This document shows positions 23,997 to 33,470 of a stretch of 64,000 bases of DNA, one piece after another. How positions within the stretch are numbered: position 1 is the first letter of the stretch; each line of letters opens with the position of its first letter. Below the pieces are notes generated by a model that worked only from the letters and a program-made list of their open reading frames with translations, did not search any database and was not told the DNA's origin. The position numbers were made by a program, and so were the translations under genes. The DNA is from Siniperca chuatsi (Eukaryota; Chordata; Actinopteri; Centrarchiformes; Sinipercidae), in assembly GCF_020085105.1 (NCBI RefSeq), contig NC_058053.1, positions 21,496,888-21,560,887 on the forward strand. The letters are read 5' to 3'.

Positions 23997-26751
23997 GCAG
24001 GTGTGAGGACATGGTGGATGTGAGGAGGCTGAAGATGCTACAGATGGTCCAACTGTTTAAATGTGAAGAAGATGCTTTACAGGTAGAATACATGTCAACA
24101 ACACACACAGACACACACAACAATACTTCCTGTATTGATGAGACGATGGTGTGTGTGTGTGTGTTCAGGCGGTAGAGTGGCTTGGCGAGCTGTTGGACGC
24201 CCTGTTGAAGACTCACGTCAGACTTGGCGACGAGTCTCAGGAGACCAGGACCATGTTGGACAAACACAGGAAGTTTGTGGACGTTGCTCAGGTGAGACAC
24301 TTCCAGACTACTCATAGTAATTTTATCTATCTTAGAGCAGCTTTAAATAGTAGTTCACATCCACAATAAACAATTTAACTTGTTCAACACTGTCATTTCC
24401 ACACAGACATATACTGACTGCAAAATTACAAATTAAAAGAAATGCAGCCATGCTAGTTGTTCTGTGAGGCTTTACTTACTGTTGGTACAGAGGTGCTTTG
24501 AGCTAAATGCTAACACCAGCATGCTAACATGCTCACAATGACAATGCTAACATGCTGATGTTTAGCAGGTATGTTTACCGTGTTCACCCTCTTAGTTTAG
24601 TGTGTTAGCATGCTAATATTTGCTGTTTAGCACTAAACACAAATTACAGCTGAGGCTGATGGGAATGTCATTAGTATTGGACAAATTAAAACTTTGACCT
24701 GATGATGGCACCAAATTTCATGGCAATCCATCCAATAGTTGTTTAGACATTTAAGTCTGTATCAAAGTGGCTAACATTGCCATCCCTAGAGCCATGCTGC
24801 TAGCATAGCTAAACATTTAAGACTATCAACTTTAAGAGATGAAGAAAGACGAAATAATTTTGAAAACAATAACAGACAGACTGACAATAACCCTGTCTCT
24901 CTGTTTGTCTCTGTCTTCCTTCCTTCAGAGCACCTATGATTATGGCCGTCAGCTGCTGCAGGCGACCGTCGTCCTCTGTCAGTCTTTGCGCTGTACGACG
25001 CGCTCGTCCGGAGACACTCTGCCGAGACTCAACCGAGTCTGGAAACAGTTCAGTGTCAGCAGTGAGGAGAGACAACAGAGACTGGAGCTGGCTCTGGGCT
25101 TTCACACTGCCGCCGAGAGGGTAAGACAGGCTGAGAGAGATACCTCACTGTATTATTTGTCAGGTGTTGCAGCAGCAGTGTGTGGATGCGGAGACTAGAG
25201 CTTGATCTGTGCATCACCAGGCTGATATTAGCAGCTGATGTTGGGTAGAAATTAACAGTGGCATGTGCAGTGGGCTCACTGTTGGTGCGCTTGTAGAAGC
25301 AGCTGACAAAATCTACGTCACATGGACCCTCGCACATCACTGCAGCCACGTGGGCGTTGAAAGTACAAATTTGCCCTAAGTACACGTGTTGTTACTGTGT
25401 TTCAGGTGTTACAGCAGGAGTGTGTGGACACAGAGTCTCTGGATGAAGTCGACTCTTCAGGGAAAACTCTGCTGGACAAACTGACCATGCCTGTTATCTT
25501 CCCAGATGGGTACGTATACACATACAAACAAATCTGTTTTTGTCACTTTGGAGGACATTGCACTGACGTACAATCCCTGTAGACTTGCGCTACATGCCCA
25601 ACCCCAATCCTATTCTTAAACCTGCAATAACAGATTTTTTTTTGGCCACTTGGGGGCAGCGGAAACAAGCTGTGAACACAAAACTGACATATTATCACCT
25701 TTTAAGTTATGGCAAACTTGTTAGTAAAGAGTTGCCTATTTACACATCTAGCAGAAATATAGGACAACATTCATTTGGAGTTGTGCGTCTGGTTGCCTGG
25801 AAAATATAAGTCCAATATTCACTCTCTTTTAGCTCTGTTTTTGGTCTCTACCAACTTCTGAGGAAAATATCTTGCTCTTTAGCTGCTAAATGCTGCACTA
25901 TGTTCACCGGCTTTTCGACAACTGTGTCTGTCTGCTGTTTGGTGCTGAGCAGGTAGTGTAGAGTGGGATTATAGAGCTTTATAACTGAAAACAGCTGCTA
26001 TGAGAGCGGTGAGAGTGAACCAAAACAGTAAATTTGTGGGTCGTAAAACCAAAACAGCAATTGAAAGTCACCTTTAAGCCAAATGGTTACATCGCGTACC
26101 ATATAACATTTGTTGCATGTCAAACCCGTCTCCCCCCTCTTGTTTCCTCTCTGCCTCTTCATTATTGGGAAAAAAAAGAAAAGCAAAACAAAAAAGCAGT
26201 AGAGCTGAGGGGAACTGCAGTCGGGTGATAATTCTCTATTCTTTTGTAACTATGAGTGACTCCTTTCACATAAAAGTAGTCATGTGATCCATTGATATTA
26301 AAAAAATACTGATTAATCCTAAAATTCAATGATTTACCTCCGTTTTTGTCCCCACATGGGAGGCGAGTCCCTGTCATGTGACTGTGTTGACAAGTTTTTG
26401 TTCCCACACTGTGATTAATGCAAGTACACACAAAAACACACGCCTACTTCATTTAATACAAACTTGAATTGTTGTTGTTTCAGGAGCGAGCAATACTTTG
26501 GGAGTCCCAGCGACACGGCGGCGGCAGCGGAGGGCGTCAGAGAGCGCCTCCTGCTGGTGGAGGAGCGACGGCTGCAGCTGCAGGAGGCTGGGATTCATAA
26601 TGAGGAGGAGGAGGAGGTGCTAAACGGGCAGGAGGCACGGCTAGACGTGATCGGAGAGGAACTGAGCGAGAAAGAGGAGCAAGATGAGGAGGAAGATGAG
26701 GAGGCGGAGCAACAGGATGAAGACTTAGAGAGGGCCACACAGGACTGCTAA
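10698..26751 (+). CDS. sestd1: SEC14 and spectrin domain-containing protein 1
   Basis: Cytoplasmic phospholipid-binding scaffold (a TRPC-channel and membrane-signalling partner in mammals). Coding exons: 10698-10752, 10893-11001, 12259-12349, 12459-12572, 16696-16809, 16931-17025, 17125-17180, 18576-18647, 19123-19280, 21252-21374, 21919-22113, 23099-23213, 23387-23552, 24001-24082, 24169-24291, 24929-25120, 25406-25509, 26484-26751. They sum to 2,232 nt = 743 codons plus stop with no internal break. The N-terminal CRAL-TRIO/SEC14-like domain covers about residues 1-160 ([34 protein letters not shown]). Spectrin repeats fill about 235-615 ([56 protein letters not shown]). A conserved EQYFGSPSD motif follows. 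The ATG at 10698 (accATGG) matches the mammalian start; an in-frame ATG at 10683, the first codon of the exon, would add five residues. The C-terminus is longer and far more acidic than the human form as I remember it. Confidence 0.95.
11206..12085 (+). mobile_element. Outer MITE in sestd1 intron 3, split by a nested insertion
   Basis: The ends are inverted copies: TTATTACAACTTGGGTCTT at about 11233-11251 and AATAAGACCCAAGTTGTAAT at about 12041-12060. A related fragment (ataagacctaaattgtaataaa) lies near 61690. Removing the inner element at 11251-11912 plus one copy of the 8-bp repeat rejoins the outer sequence as acaacTTGGGTCTtgttttt. The outer borders are approximate. Confidence 0.6.
11251..11912 (+). 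mobile_element. Nested non-autonomous hAT-like element with 8-bp target duplication
   Basis: It begins TACCGTATTGGTCCGAATAT and ends with the imperfect inverse ATATTTGGGCCAATACCATA followed by TTT. It is bracketed by the 8-bp direct repeat TTGGGTCT at 11243-11250 and 11913-11920. An 8-bp duplication is characteristic of hAT transposition. No transposase is visible in its 662 bp; the short open frames in it look random. The repeat word also occurs naturally in the outer element, so one copy is the original target. Confidence 0.6.
13030..13600 (+). mobile_element. Dispersed repeat family B (TTAGCATG-rich), copy 1
   Basis: Unclassified interspersed repeat common in percomorph genomes. Signature words are caacaactattggatggattgcc, cccatcagcctcagctgta, tttgtgtttagtgctaatta, gttagcatgctcaca and catcagcatgttagcattgtc. 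Copy 2 lies in the opposite orientation at 24440-24815. The left edge gctagcagcatggctgtagag matches the mirrored edge of copy 2. It sits in sestd1 intron 5. The open frames at 12958-13272 are within it and are not genes. Confidence 0.7.
14253..14292. repeat. (TG)20 microsatellite
   Basis: Uninterrupted TG dinucleotide run in sestd1 intron 5. Confidence 0.95.
15839..16640 (-). mobile_element. Degraded hAT-like insertion with possible BED-finger remnant
   Basis: The left edge TAGGGATGCACCGATATAT with cggcctatcggc, and the right-hand words agtcggtgatggtga and ccggccgataagacc, resemble hAT MITE ends of the 'TAGGGATGCACCGAT' type. A minus-strand frame at 16276-15896 contains VFPIWRFF, followed by C-G-N-C, reminiscent of the start of a BED zinc finger, but the second half of the finger is not recognisable. 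I treat it as a relic; the family assignment is tentative. A related end occurs at about 51160-51240. Confidence 0.35.
17600..17962 (+). mobile_element. Palindromic MITE family A, copy 2
   Basis: It shares atcacttccattcaaagcgcatt, agtatgaacaggagga and ttttatactaaaaaggctgaaa with the copy at 36721-37092. Its right end (gggcacctgactattgttttaagac ... gaacctatcctttaagg) is the inverted counterpart of the left end of copy 3, which reveals terminal inverted repeats of about 75 bp. Located in sestd1 intron 8. Confidence 0.75.
19798..20034 (+). mobile_element. tRNA-derived SINE
   Basis: The RNA polymerase III box A-like TGGCTCAGGAGG is at 19805-19816 and box B GGTTCGATCCC at 19850-19860, 45 bp apart as in tRNA genes. 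The SINE body ends with GCTTTGGATAAAGCGCTATA and a catgtttaccattta tail typical of teleost SINEs. The middle is shortened relative to the usual form, so this is a partial or divergent copy. It lies in sestd1 intron 10. No intact tRNA fold is expected. Confidence 0.8.
20161..20204. repeat. Perfect 18-bp inverted repeat with 8-nt loop
   Basis: CACAATGCAACTTAACAT at 20161-20178 pairs without mismatch with 20187-20204; the loop is CGAAAGAC. The flanks do not extend the stem by more than a base or two. It sits in sestd1 intron 10. It could be the tip of an inverted-repeat mobile element; a related word (caagttgcattgtgg) occurs at about 36060. A small structured RNA is possible but unsupported. Confidence 0.85.
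21705..21812 (+). mobile_element. Half copy of a Tc1-type MITE end
   Basis: The segment ending gtgttgtattagactgttctag...ctaggtgtacctaaa matches the right end of the MITE at 57890-58242 (ttgtattagactgtacaggtgtacctaataaag). The left half is missing or too diverged to see. Located in sestd1 intron 11. Confidence 0.45.
22366..22995 (-). mobile_element. Fragment of an L2/Rex-like non-LTR retrotransposon, C-terminal end
   Basis: The minus-strand frame 22849-22598 contains [50 protein letters not shown], a signature of the C-terminus of fish LINE reverse-transcriptase polyproteins. Sequence up to about 22995 (ctgcagagccctccggtcctgggc) continues the same ORF upstream with frame breaks. Towards 22366 is the 3'UTR, ending in cacaaggctgcacaatgaaat and the short tail repeat ttcaaggttcaagg. 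A (TA)47 tract splits it. It is a 5'-truncated, dead copy in sestd1 intron 12. Confidence 0.75.
22456..22549. repeat. (TA)47 microsatellite
   Basis: About 94 bp of uninterrupted TA inside the 3' part of the LINE fragment, within sestd1 intron 12. Confidence 0.95.
23690..23930 (+). repeat. Dispersed repeat fragment shared with 1195-1415
   Basis: It shares cctcagaggatgaactgttt, gccaccctcaggaca, cggtatgttgtttgatctgtcc and gcctctaggggacg with 1195-1415 in the slc22 intron. Part of the text (agaggatgaac...ccaccctcagga) is also present in repeat family B. Located in sestd1 intron 14. Confidence 0.6.
24440..24815 (-). mobile_element. Dispersed repeat family B, copy 2 (inverted)
   Basis: Reverse complement of the family at 13030-13600: agctaaatgctaac, catgctcacaatgacaatgc, acatgctgatgtttagcaggta, gcatgctaatatttgctg, acagctgaggctgatgggaatgtc, ggcaatccatccaatagttg, and an end word gccatgctgctagcatagct. 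Located in sestd1 intron 16. Confidence 0.7.
25510..26483 (+). other. sestd1 intron 18 with a fragment of a GGGGAC-type repeat
   Basis: Mostly unique sequence. At about 26325-26420 it carries ttttgtccccacatgggaggcgagtccc...atgtgactgtgtt, matching the repeat at 48741-48940. It also contains a short open frame of no recognisable family. Confidence 0.5.
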
Positions 26752-28735
26752 TGGATCACTGATGACGTTAAACCGAGCAGCCTTAATGAAGCTCGTTAAC
26801 GAAGGGCTGCTGATTGATTTCCACCGAAGCCTCCGATTTGTTCTCCCTGAGCCACGAAAGCCCTCGATTGGTTGCTTCTGTCTCACTGCAGCAGTAGGTT
26901 ATTCTTACTGATGGTATTTCTTTACATTAAGACATTACATTTTCCATCAGCCTCACTGCTTACCCTTCCTGAAAGAGGACAAACAAGAACGTGATCTCTC
27001 CTTAGTTCTTTCACACTGTGAAAGCTTTACCACTGTTTGGAGGAACAGCGCCCACTAACTGTTCTTCTGCCGTTAAGCGATCCTGCAGATTTCCATCCAA
27101 ATGTGTCCAGCTGGATCACAAATGTAAAATACTGGACGTATTTACTGGAAATATTAATATTCATGTCTCTGGATGATCTGTTGATGACGATCGACTGTAA
27201 AATAATCAGTTTGGATAAGAATACTCCTAATGTACACCTAACACCGCCTCCTCTTTCCCAGCATGCCACTTGTTATCCTAAGTGGGCAGAGCTTCCATGG
27301 TGCTAACATGGTTACAAAGTTTTATGTCTGTGCCTCCTTCCAACTTCCCACGAGATGTTACTTTTCGTTCATGTTATTGCAACACCCGCTAAGTCATTGG
27401 CAGCTCTCTCACACTCAGCGCTGTGTTTGTCCTGCTTTATACAAAGGAGGGGGTCTAATCTCTTTTTCATGAGTCCCACTGTGCTGATGGCAAATGACCA
27501 GACTGTCAAAACTCACAGCGATGAGTAGTGCTGCAACCTCAGCACCCCGCACGCTGAGGTCACAGATAGTGTGCTCAAAAAGCAACATAACGAACTATTT
27601 TAGTGCCTGCCCACACAGATATTGCACTAATCAAATTACAACACTGACATCGTCAGTTGGTACCAAAAATTCAGGCCCATTGGAGAACATCAATATACTG
27701 GGCACTAACTTTGCAGAAAAGTGAATACAATTTAAATCTGTTCTTTTTGGTACATAGCCCAGGAGGTGTCATGGATTTAATAATTTCACCTTCATGCCAT
27801 TAGTCTTGTCTCGTCTTTACCCTTCACACTGTCACTATGGTTCGCTTGGATTTAATACAGTTTTATTTTGATCTTGATCTGAGATATGTGGATATACTTA
27901 GAGTTTTGGCTCTTAAACAAAATGTAGTTTTATCTTTGAGATCCCTTAAAAGTGTATTTACCTGGATAACAGACTGTTTCGCTGTAAACACTTTGAAAGC
28001 TGGCTTCATAAATGTCTGTCGTCTTTTTCAAACCTCCGGCTGACTGAATGCACCGCAACAAAGGGGTTTGCTGCCCTCCACAAGAGGGAGGAGGCAAAAT
28101 ATGTAATATTTTGAGAGCAAGAATTATTACATTTTGCGCACACATTATTTCTTTTTCGACACTGCCGTATTTTGGCACTTACAGATTTGGCCAAATAAAA
28201 ACACAACTAGAAACACCAAGGAAAGATAGATTGATATCTTAGCAAAAATGGATTTTAATTTCAGTTCAACTTCAAGCCCCACTGATTGGACATTTCTTGG
28301 TGAAATAGTCTGTGGGACTTTTAGTCAACACAATTTTAACATGAATGCATCCATGATGCTTACGTCTTTCTAGGACCCAGACGCTCAGACCACTTTGCTG
28401 CTCTAAACAAACCCTCTGCCTTGTTGATGGAAATCAGACTGTGCTGCTTGCTCTGGTCCAGACTAACCACAGAGTGACCTCAGACTGGGAGCGCTGAGAC
28501 TGGTGGTCATTTGCCAACATGGTAACATCAGGACAGAATCCTTTTTTATTTATTTGACTTTTTTTCAAGCAAACCTTGCTGTAATTGGTTGGTATTTTTG
28601 ACCAATAACTGCTGCTGTAAGTGTAACCGCTAAATACTACGTCTTGCTTTGTGTCTTCTCCATCCAATGACATCTACAATGACATCAGTATTACATCATC
28701 CTCTAAATAAAGAAGCGTTTTGAAGTTGCTGTCTG
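26752..28735 (+). other. sestd1: sestd1 3'UTR
   Basis: About 2 kb of non-coding sequence following the sestd1 stop and ending near the AATAAA at 28706-28711, which is followed by a T/GT-rich stretch (gttgctgtctgaggtgggtt). Open frames in it are short and random-looking. A long 3'UTR is usual for this gene, but this border is inferred. Confidence 0.55.
28706..28711 (+). terminator. sestd1: Candidate sestd1 polyadenylation signal
   Basis: AATAAA in the context ctctaaataaagaag, with a GT/T-rich downstream element within 40 nt. It is the best-formed signal between the sestd1 stop and the convergent dnajc15 gene. Confidence 0.6.
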
Positions 28736-29980
28736 AGGTGGGTTTTTTATTTGTCTGCTTTTTCCTTTTTTAAAAGGAAACAAATTAACAACATCAACAC
28801 ATTAAACATTGAGACACAGCAACAAAGATTAACATGCAACAGAGTAATTATAAAACACAAATAGAAAATGGCTGCCTGACAAAGCATCACTAGGTAAGTT
28901 ACCAGTTTACTCAGTGTTTAGATGCACTTAAGTAAGCATGTCAACCTTTCTGCTGTCATCTGATCTTTTACATGTCATGTATACAAGATACCTGGTTTCC
29001 GTGGGGGATTACAGAAACATGGGGTTGTATTCAAAAAAACATCGGACTAAAAGTAGCTCTGAACTGGCTGCGTTGAGAGAAACGTGTCAGTCCAAACTTT
29101 AGGACTCCTAAGTTTATGGTCTAAAAGGTAATTCCCAAAGCCTTTAACACTAAAAGTAGCTCTTAAATTGAGTGAAATTAGATGCAGTCCAGAAGACTCC
29201 TGAATCACTAATACCTGCTCAGTCAGTCAGCTGCTGCAGATAAAGCACCTGTTGTGTTCAGAGTTTAAAAGCATCGTTAAACTGATGTCAGAAAGACTAA
29301 AAACACGAACGGCTCCTCATCAAGGCATGGCCGGGGCATTTGTTATGAAGAGAAGAAAGCCAAACACTTCAGCCATACACAGGAGGAGACACTGCTGTTT
29401 AGTACTAAAAATACTTTATTCAGTAAACCTGGTTCATATAGGTTTAGGCTGACCTGCCCAGTCACTCATTCTAATACAAACACATGACTACTACATGTGT
29501 TTCAAATGAAGTTTATTTAAAAATGTTTTTCACCACTTAAACATTAACTGTTTAAACATGGAAATATTTGAATTTATTATTCTATTGTTCTTTAAATAGA
29601 TTACATCATTACATAATACCTTATGTTCAGCATTTGTACACTCATAATAAAATTTTATACACAGCAAGTCATGAACCAGCAGAAGTACTCGATGTAAAAC
29701 AGCTACCACTAGAGGGCGACTCTACACCTTTAGCTACCCATGCCTACAGTTATAACACCTAAACTAACATTCAAAATGACTTTCATTTCAAGGCAATATC
29801 TCACTCTTGGTTGAGATACATATATATATGTTCACAATGTTGACAAATTAAGTCGAAGATAAGTAACCTTGTTAAACTGTCACGAGTGGATGCCTCGGTG
29901 TGGTGTCGATGGAGCAGCACTATAGAGCTGAGATGATGCACAAGGTGATGGACGTCTAAAATGTTCGTTAACAGTGCAGG
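28736..29980. other. Convergent intergenic space and dnajc15 3'UTR
   Basis: sestd1 (+) and dnajc15 (-) meet tail-to-tail here. On the minus strand, AATAAA words (TTTATT on +) lie at 29573-29578, 29512-29517 and 29415-29420. Any of them could end the dnajc15 transcript, giving a 3'UTR of 0.4-0.6 kb. No other gene is seen. Confidence 0.5.
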
Positions 29981-32900
29981 TCATCGCCGGGTCTCCTTGT
30001 CCAAAAGGTCTTTGGCCTCGTTGATCTTAGCAGCGAGATACGGTGACCCACCTGCACACACGCAAACACAAGTTTTAGTCTGATTCTGTGATTACACCTT
30101 TAACACACTTTTCAAACATCATTCAACATTATTACTGGGTTCCATAGGGATGCCCAACCCAACTTTTGGCAGATTTCACAATGTGTATTGATAACTACAT
30201 TCAACATTCACAAGCTTTTCAATGACTGAAGTTAGGGCTGGAGGGCTGGGTGATGGTGTGGGGTTTCCCAACAGTGTCAGTGTTCAAATGAGGCATTGGG
30301 CATAAAACCCTTCTCATAAAAAACAATAAATACAAAATGTCATTACCTTTACCCCCTCTTTGATGATATGTCTCCTTCTGGTACCAAGTCTAGGCTACTT
30401 CCTGATTTGTTTCTTGTTATGTATTAACTCCACATTGTGCACATTTTTCTCATTTTAAAAAATGTGTATCATATACGTATGTCCTGTATGGGCTACAGTC
30501 CTTTCTTCAAGACATTTTATGTTCATGGTAAACTGTTTGGGGATAATAGGTGTTATTTTGTATTACGTGATCTCCTAATGTAAAAATGTAGTATTGTTTA
30601 TATTTTTAAATTAAGGCCTACATGTTCCAAACATGACTTGTCATCAATATGCCAAATTTATTTTGTATATATAAAGCTCTAACAAGCTATCCTGTACAGT
30701 TACCAATTGTCACTATTAGATACTTCAACTACGCATGAATATCAACTTTAATAACAGTTTCAGTACAGACAGAGCAGAACATGTGACCATATACAGTATG
30801 TGTACAGGTCACAGTTTATGTGAATGTTGTAACTCGAGACTGCTAATGTAGCCAATTTCATCTGTGATATTATTTACAAAAAAACAAAACAAATGTTGCA
30901 ACAAATGGATTTACTTTTGTTATACCTTTATCTGGATGGTTCAGGACCATGATCCTCCGATGGGCCTCGCGTACCTTAGCCTTAGTGCTGGTTGGGCTGG
31001 ACATGAAACAAAGAGTACATCCATGTGAGCAATCATAACTTTCCTCTGAGCCGTGAGAGACACTGACAGAATGCAGTAAATACAGAAATATTAACTACAA
31101 CACATCCTGTTACCTGATGCCAAGAACGAGGCTGGCCTCTCGTTTGGACATCTTCTGCTCAAAACCTCCTTTATAATATGATGAGAAAGCCTGTGGTGAC
31201 AGAAAAGGATTAGAGCTTTGATTCTCAATAGTCTGAACCTAACTGGGCCCATCCCAAAAAAACTTTGAGACTTGTTAGTCTGTACTATTTCCCTCCAAAA
31301 TCAGAGAATGCAAAACAATGTCAGGGTTTTCTCAGCATATCTAAATCTATAGTATCTCAAGTGTTTCTTTGAACCATCTACAACTTGTACAAACACAGTA
31401 GAAAGACAAAGCACTAATGAAGAACGAGAGTTGCAGACAACAGCTTGCTTTTTCTTGTGCATAGAAACTGGATAATTTAAGTTGTATGTCACAATAAAAG
31501 TCAGGTTTTAGTTAAGTTCTGGTTCATTTAAGGCTGCAGTTGTCCAGGCTCAAGTCGGGTTGAACCTGAATCCACATCAATATCCACATCTAGCCAATTT
31601 TCTTTGACCTGATTAATATTCTGAAGAGGAATACTATTTTCAAAGGCTGAAGATATGGACTCACTTAACAATGAGGTGCGTAATAATAAGGTGCAGGTAA
31701 ATTTGCAAATGAACCATATTATCAAACAACTGAAAAGTGAGATGTAGAATTTAGCAGAATAGGACTGGTTGTGAACATCGCGGCAGATGTATAGGAGGTT
31801 AATTAATTACTCACTGATGTGGGCATCTTCTTGACCGTTTCAGAGAAGATTTGTCCAAGAGGTTTCCACAACTGGAATGCATAGCGGCCTGTGGATCAAA
31901 CACAAGACACATGAAACTGTTCAAAACCAAACAAATTTGAATATGAAAGGGGAGCAACAAAAAGCAAAGCAGAAATCTGTAAAGAAAATGTTTCTCGCTA
32001 AAGAGAACATTTTTGCAATCTGAGTGATAGTAAACACTTTTTCAGCCAGAAAAAGAATACAGCACTTACACATTCAGATAATATTATCTTGGCAAATTAC
32101 TGATCTTTTATCAAACTCTTACCTGCAAAACCCGCAGCAGCCACACCAAGACCGACTGCAATCAGAGTCCCTCCCTGTCACCAAAACAAAACATCCAGCA
32201 GTTACCACACTGGGTTAGACATGTCATATAACTTGAAGATTTGTGTGGCAGCTCCAGTACGCCCTATGTGATCCACTGTGGAGAGATGCAGGATGAGCAT
32301 CTTGTGTGCAGCATAATATCTTTTGATTTTGGCATTGCAATATGTCACAAAGATGTATAAAGTACCTTATGTGACATGAAGGTAACTGATTGTCAGAGCA
32401 TTTACACGTATAGGAGGTTGTGACATTGTAGTTTTACCTGCAACAGAATTTGAATTTACATCCAAATTCATTAGTATGGTTACTGTGGAGTTTAGGGCTG
32501 CAACTAACAATTATTTTCATTGTCGATTATTTTCTCAATTAATCGATTAGTTGTTTGGTCTATAAAATGTCAGAAAATGGTGAAAAATGGCAATCAGTGT
32601 TTCCCAAATGTCTTGTTTTGTACACAACCCACAACTGTCCACAACTCAGTGTACTGTCATCGAGGAGTAAAGAAACCAGAAACTATTCACAAAGAATTTT
32701 GACTTTTTTTCTTAAAAGATTACTTAAACCAATTAATCGATTATCACAATAGTTGACAATTCATTTAATATTTGACAACTAATCGATTATTCGTTGCAGC
32801 TCTAGTGGAGTTTAAGTCCGTTATTTTTAGGGCTCTTTTGTCTATATCTCTATATCTATAGACTGTGTCATGTTAGCATATTGGTAAATCTAAGAGTATG

Positions 32901-33352
32901 GACAACATCAGTCTTTAGGTTTCCCACTTGAGACTAGCTAGTTAAAGTGAATTTTCATGTTTGGCATGTATGGCACCTGCGGTTTGAACAGTCCCGAGTT
33001 AATAAACGTTTACCAAGTTGTCCAGAAAGCTACCGTATGTCGCACTACTAGTTAAAGTTAGTGGAAAACTAATAACCAGTGTTTACTTAAGCAAGTTAGT
33101 TAGTTCGCTAGCTAGATAGCTATTGCATGAGCAGTGACGTTACGTTAGCGGTCATTTCGATTACCTAACACACGCTTTAGCAGGTGAAAACCAGCCTGGT
33201 TTAGTTTGACTGACTCCACAAATGTTTTCAGTGTAAAAACAGATACTTACCAGCCGTCGGTCTATGTCCGCATCACTCCTAACGCTTGTTTTTGGAGTAT
33301 ATTCAGCATATCGCATCATGTCATCCACGGTCACTCCACCGGAGTTCGCCAT
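29981..33352 (-). CDS. dnajc15: DnaJ homolog subfamily C member 15 (MCJ), mitochondrial inner membrane
   Basis: A J-domain co-chaperone of the Tim14/Pam18 type. It sits in the inner mitochondrial membrane, stimulates mitochondrial Hsp70 at the import motor and, in mammals, restrains respiratory complex I. Exons on the minus strand: 33352-33251, 32174-32123, 31888-31815, 31190-31114, 30996-30926, 30051-29981. They total 447 nt = 148 residues plus stop, every junction GT-AG with matching phase. The N-terminus [20 protein letters not shown] has the RYAEY motif of DNAJC15, not the shorter DNAJC19 form. One transmembrane segment covers about 35-56 ([20 protein letters not shown]). The J-domain has HPD at 122-124, then [21 protein letters not shown] is intact, so activity is expected. 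DNAJC19 is the main alternative; the N-terminal extension argues against it. Confidence 0.95.
32175..33250 (-). other. dnajc15 intron 1, containing a complete hAT MITE
   Basis: The only feature I see in this 1.08-kb intron is the 312-bp MITE at 32493-32804. The remaining dnajc15 introns (31889-32122, 31191-31814, 30997-31113, 30052-30925) hold no recognised repeat. The 30052-30925 intron has a TG-rich acceptor (tgtgtttgcgtgtgtgcag when read on the minus strand). Confidence 0.6.
32493..32804 (+). mobile_element. Complete hAT-type MITE with perfect 8-bp target duplication
   Basis: The element runs TAGGGCTGCAAC ... GTTGCAGCTCTA (inverted ends) and is flanked by GTGGAGTT at 32485-32492 and 32805-32812. 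Subterminal aattaatcgattagttg and caactaatcgattat are also inverted. The core (gtctataaaatgtcagaaaatgg) is a very common teleost repeat. An exact 8-bp duplication and TAGGG start are hAT hallmarks. It has no coding capacity. Confidence 0.85.
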
Positions 33353-33470
33353 GTTGCCTCAGCTACGTAAGTCAAATCACCTTGGTAACCCACAGCCCAT
33401 CCGGTTACGACTTTCAAAATAAAACTCAGCGACCGATAATTTCCGGTTTAGTTTGTAGCATCTTTATTAG
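33353..33470 (-). promoter_or_regulatory. dnajc15: Probable dnajc15 promoter/5'UTR
   Basis: Sequence directly upstream of the dnajc15 ATG. It is relatively CpG-containing (cgtaagtc, ccggttacgac, gcgaccgataatttccggt) compared with the AT-rich surroundings. No TATA box is evident. It is assigned by position and base composition only. Confidence 0.4.

Noticed and set aside
26537..26740. Proline-rich minus-strand frame
   Set aside because: Complement of the Glu-coding GAG repeats in the sestd1 last exon.
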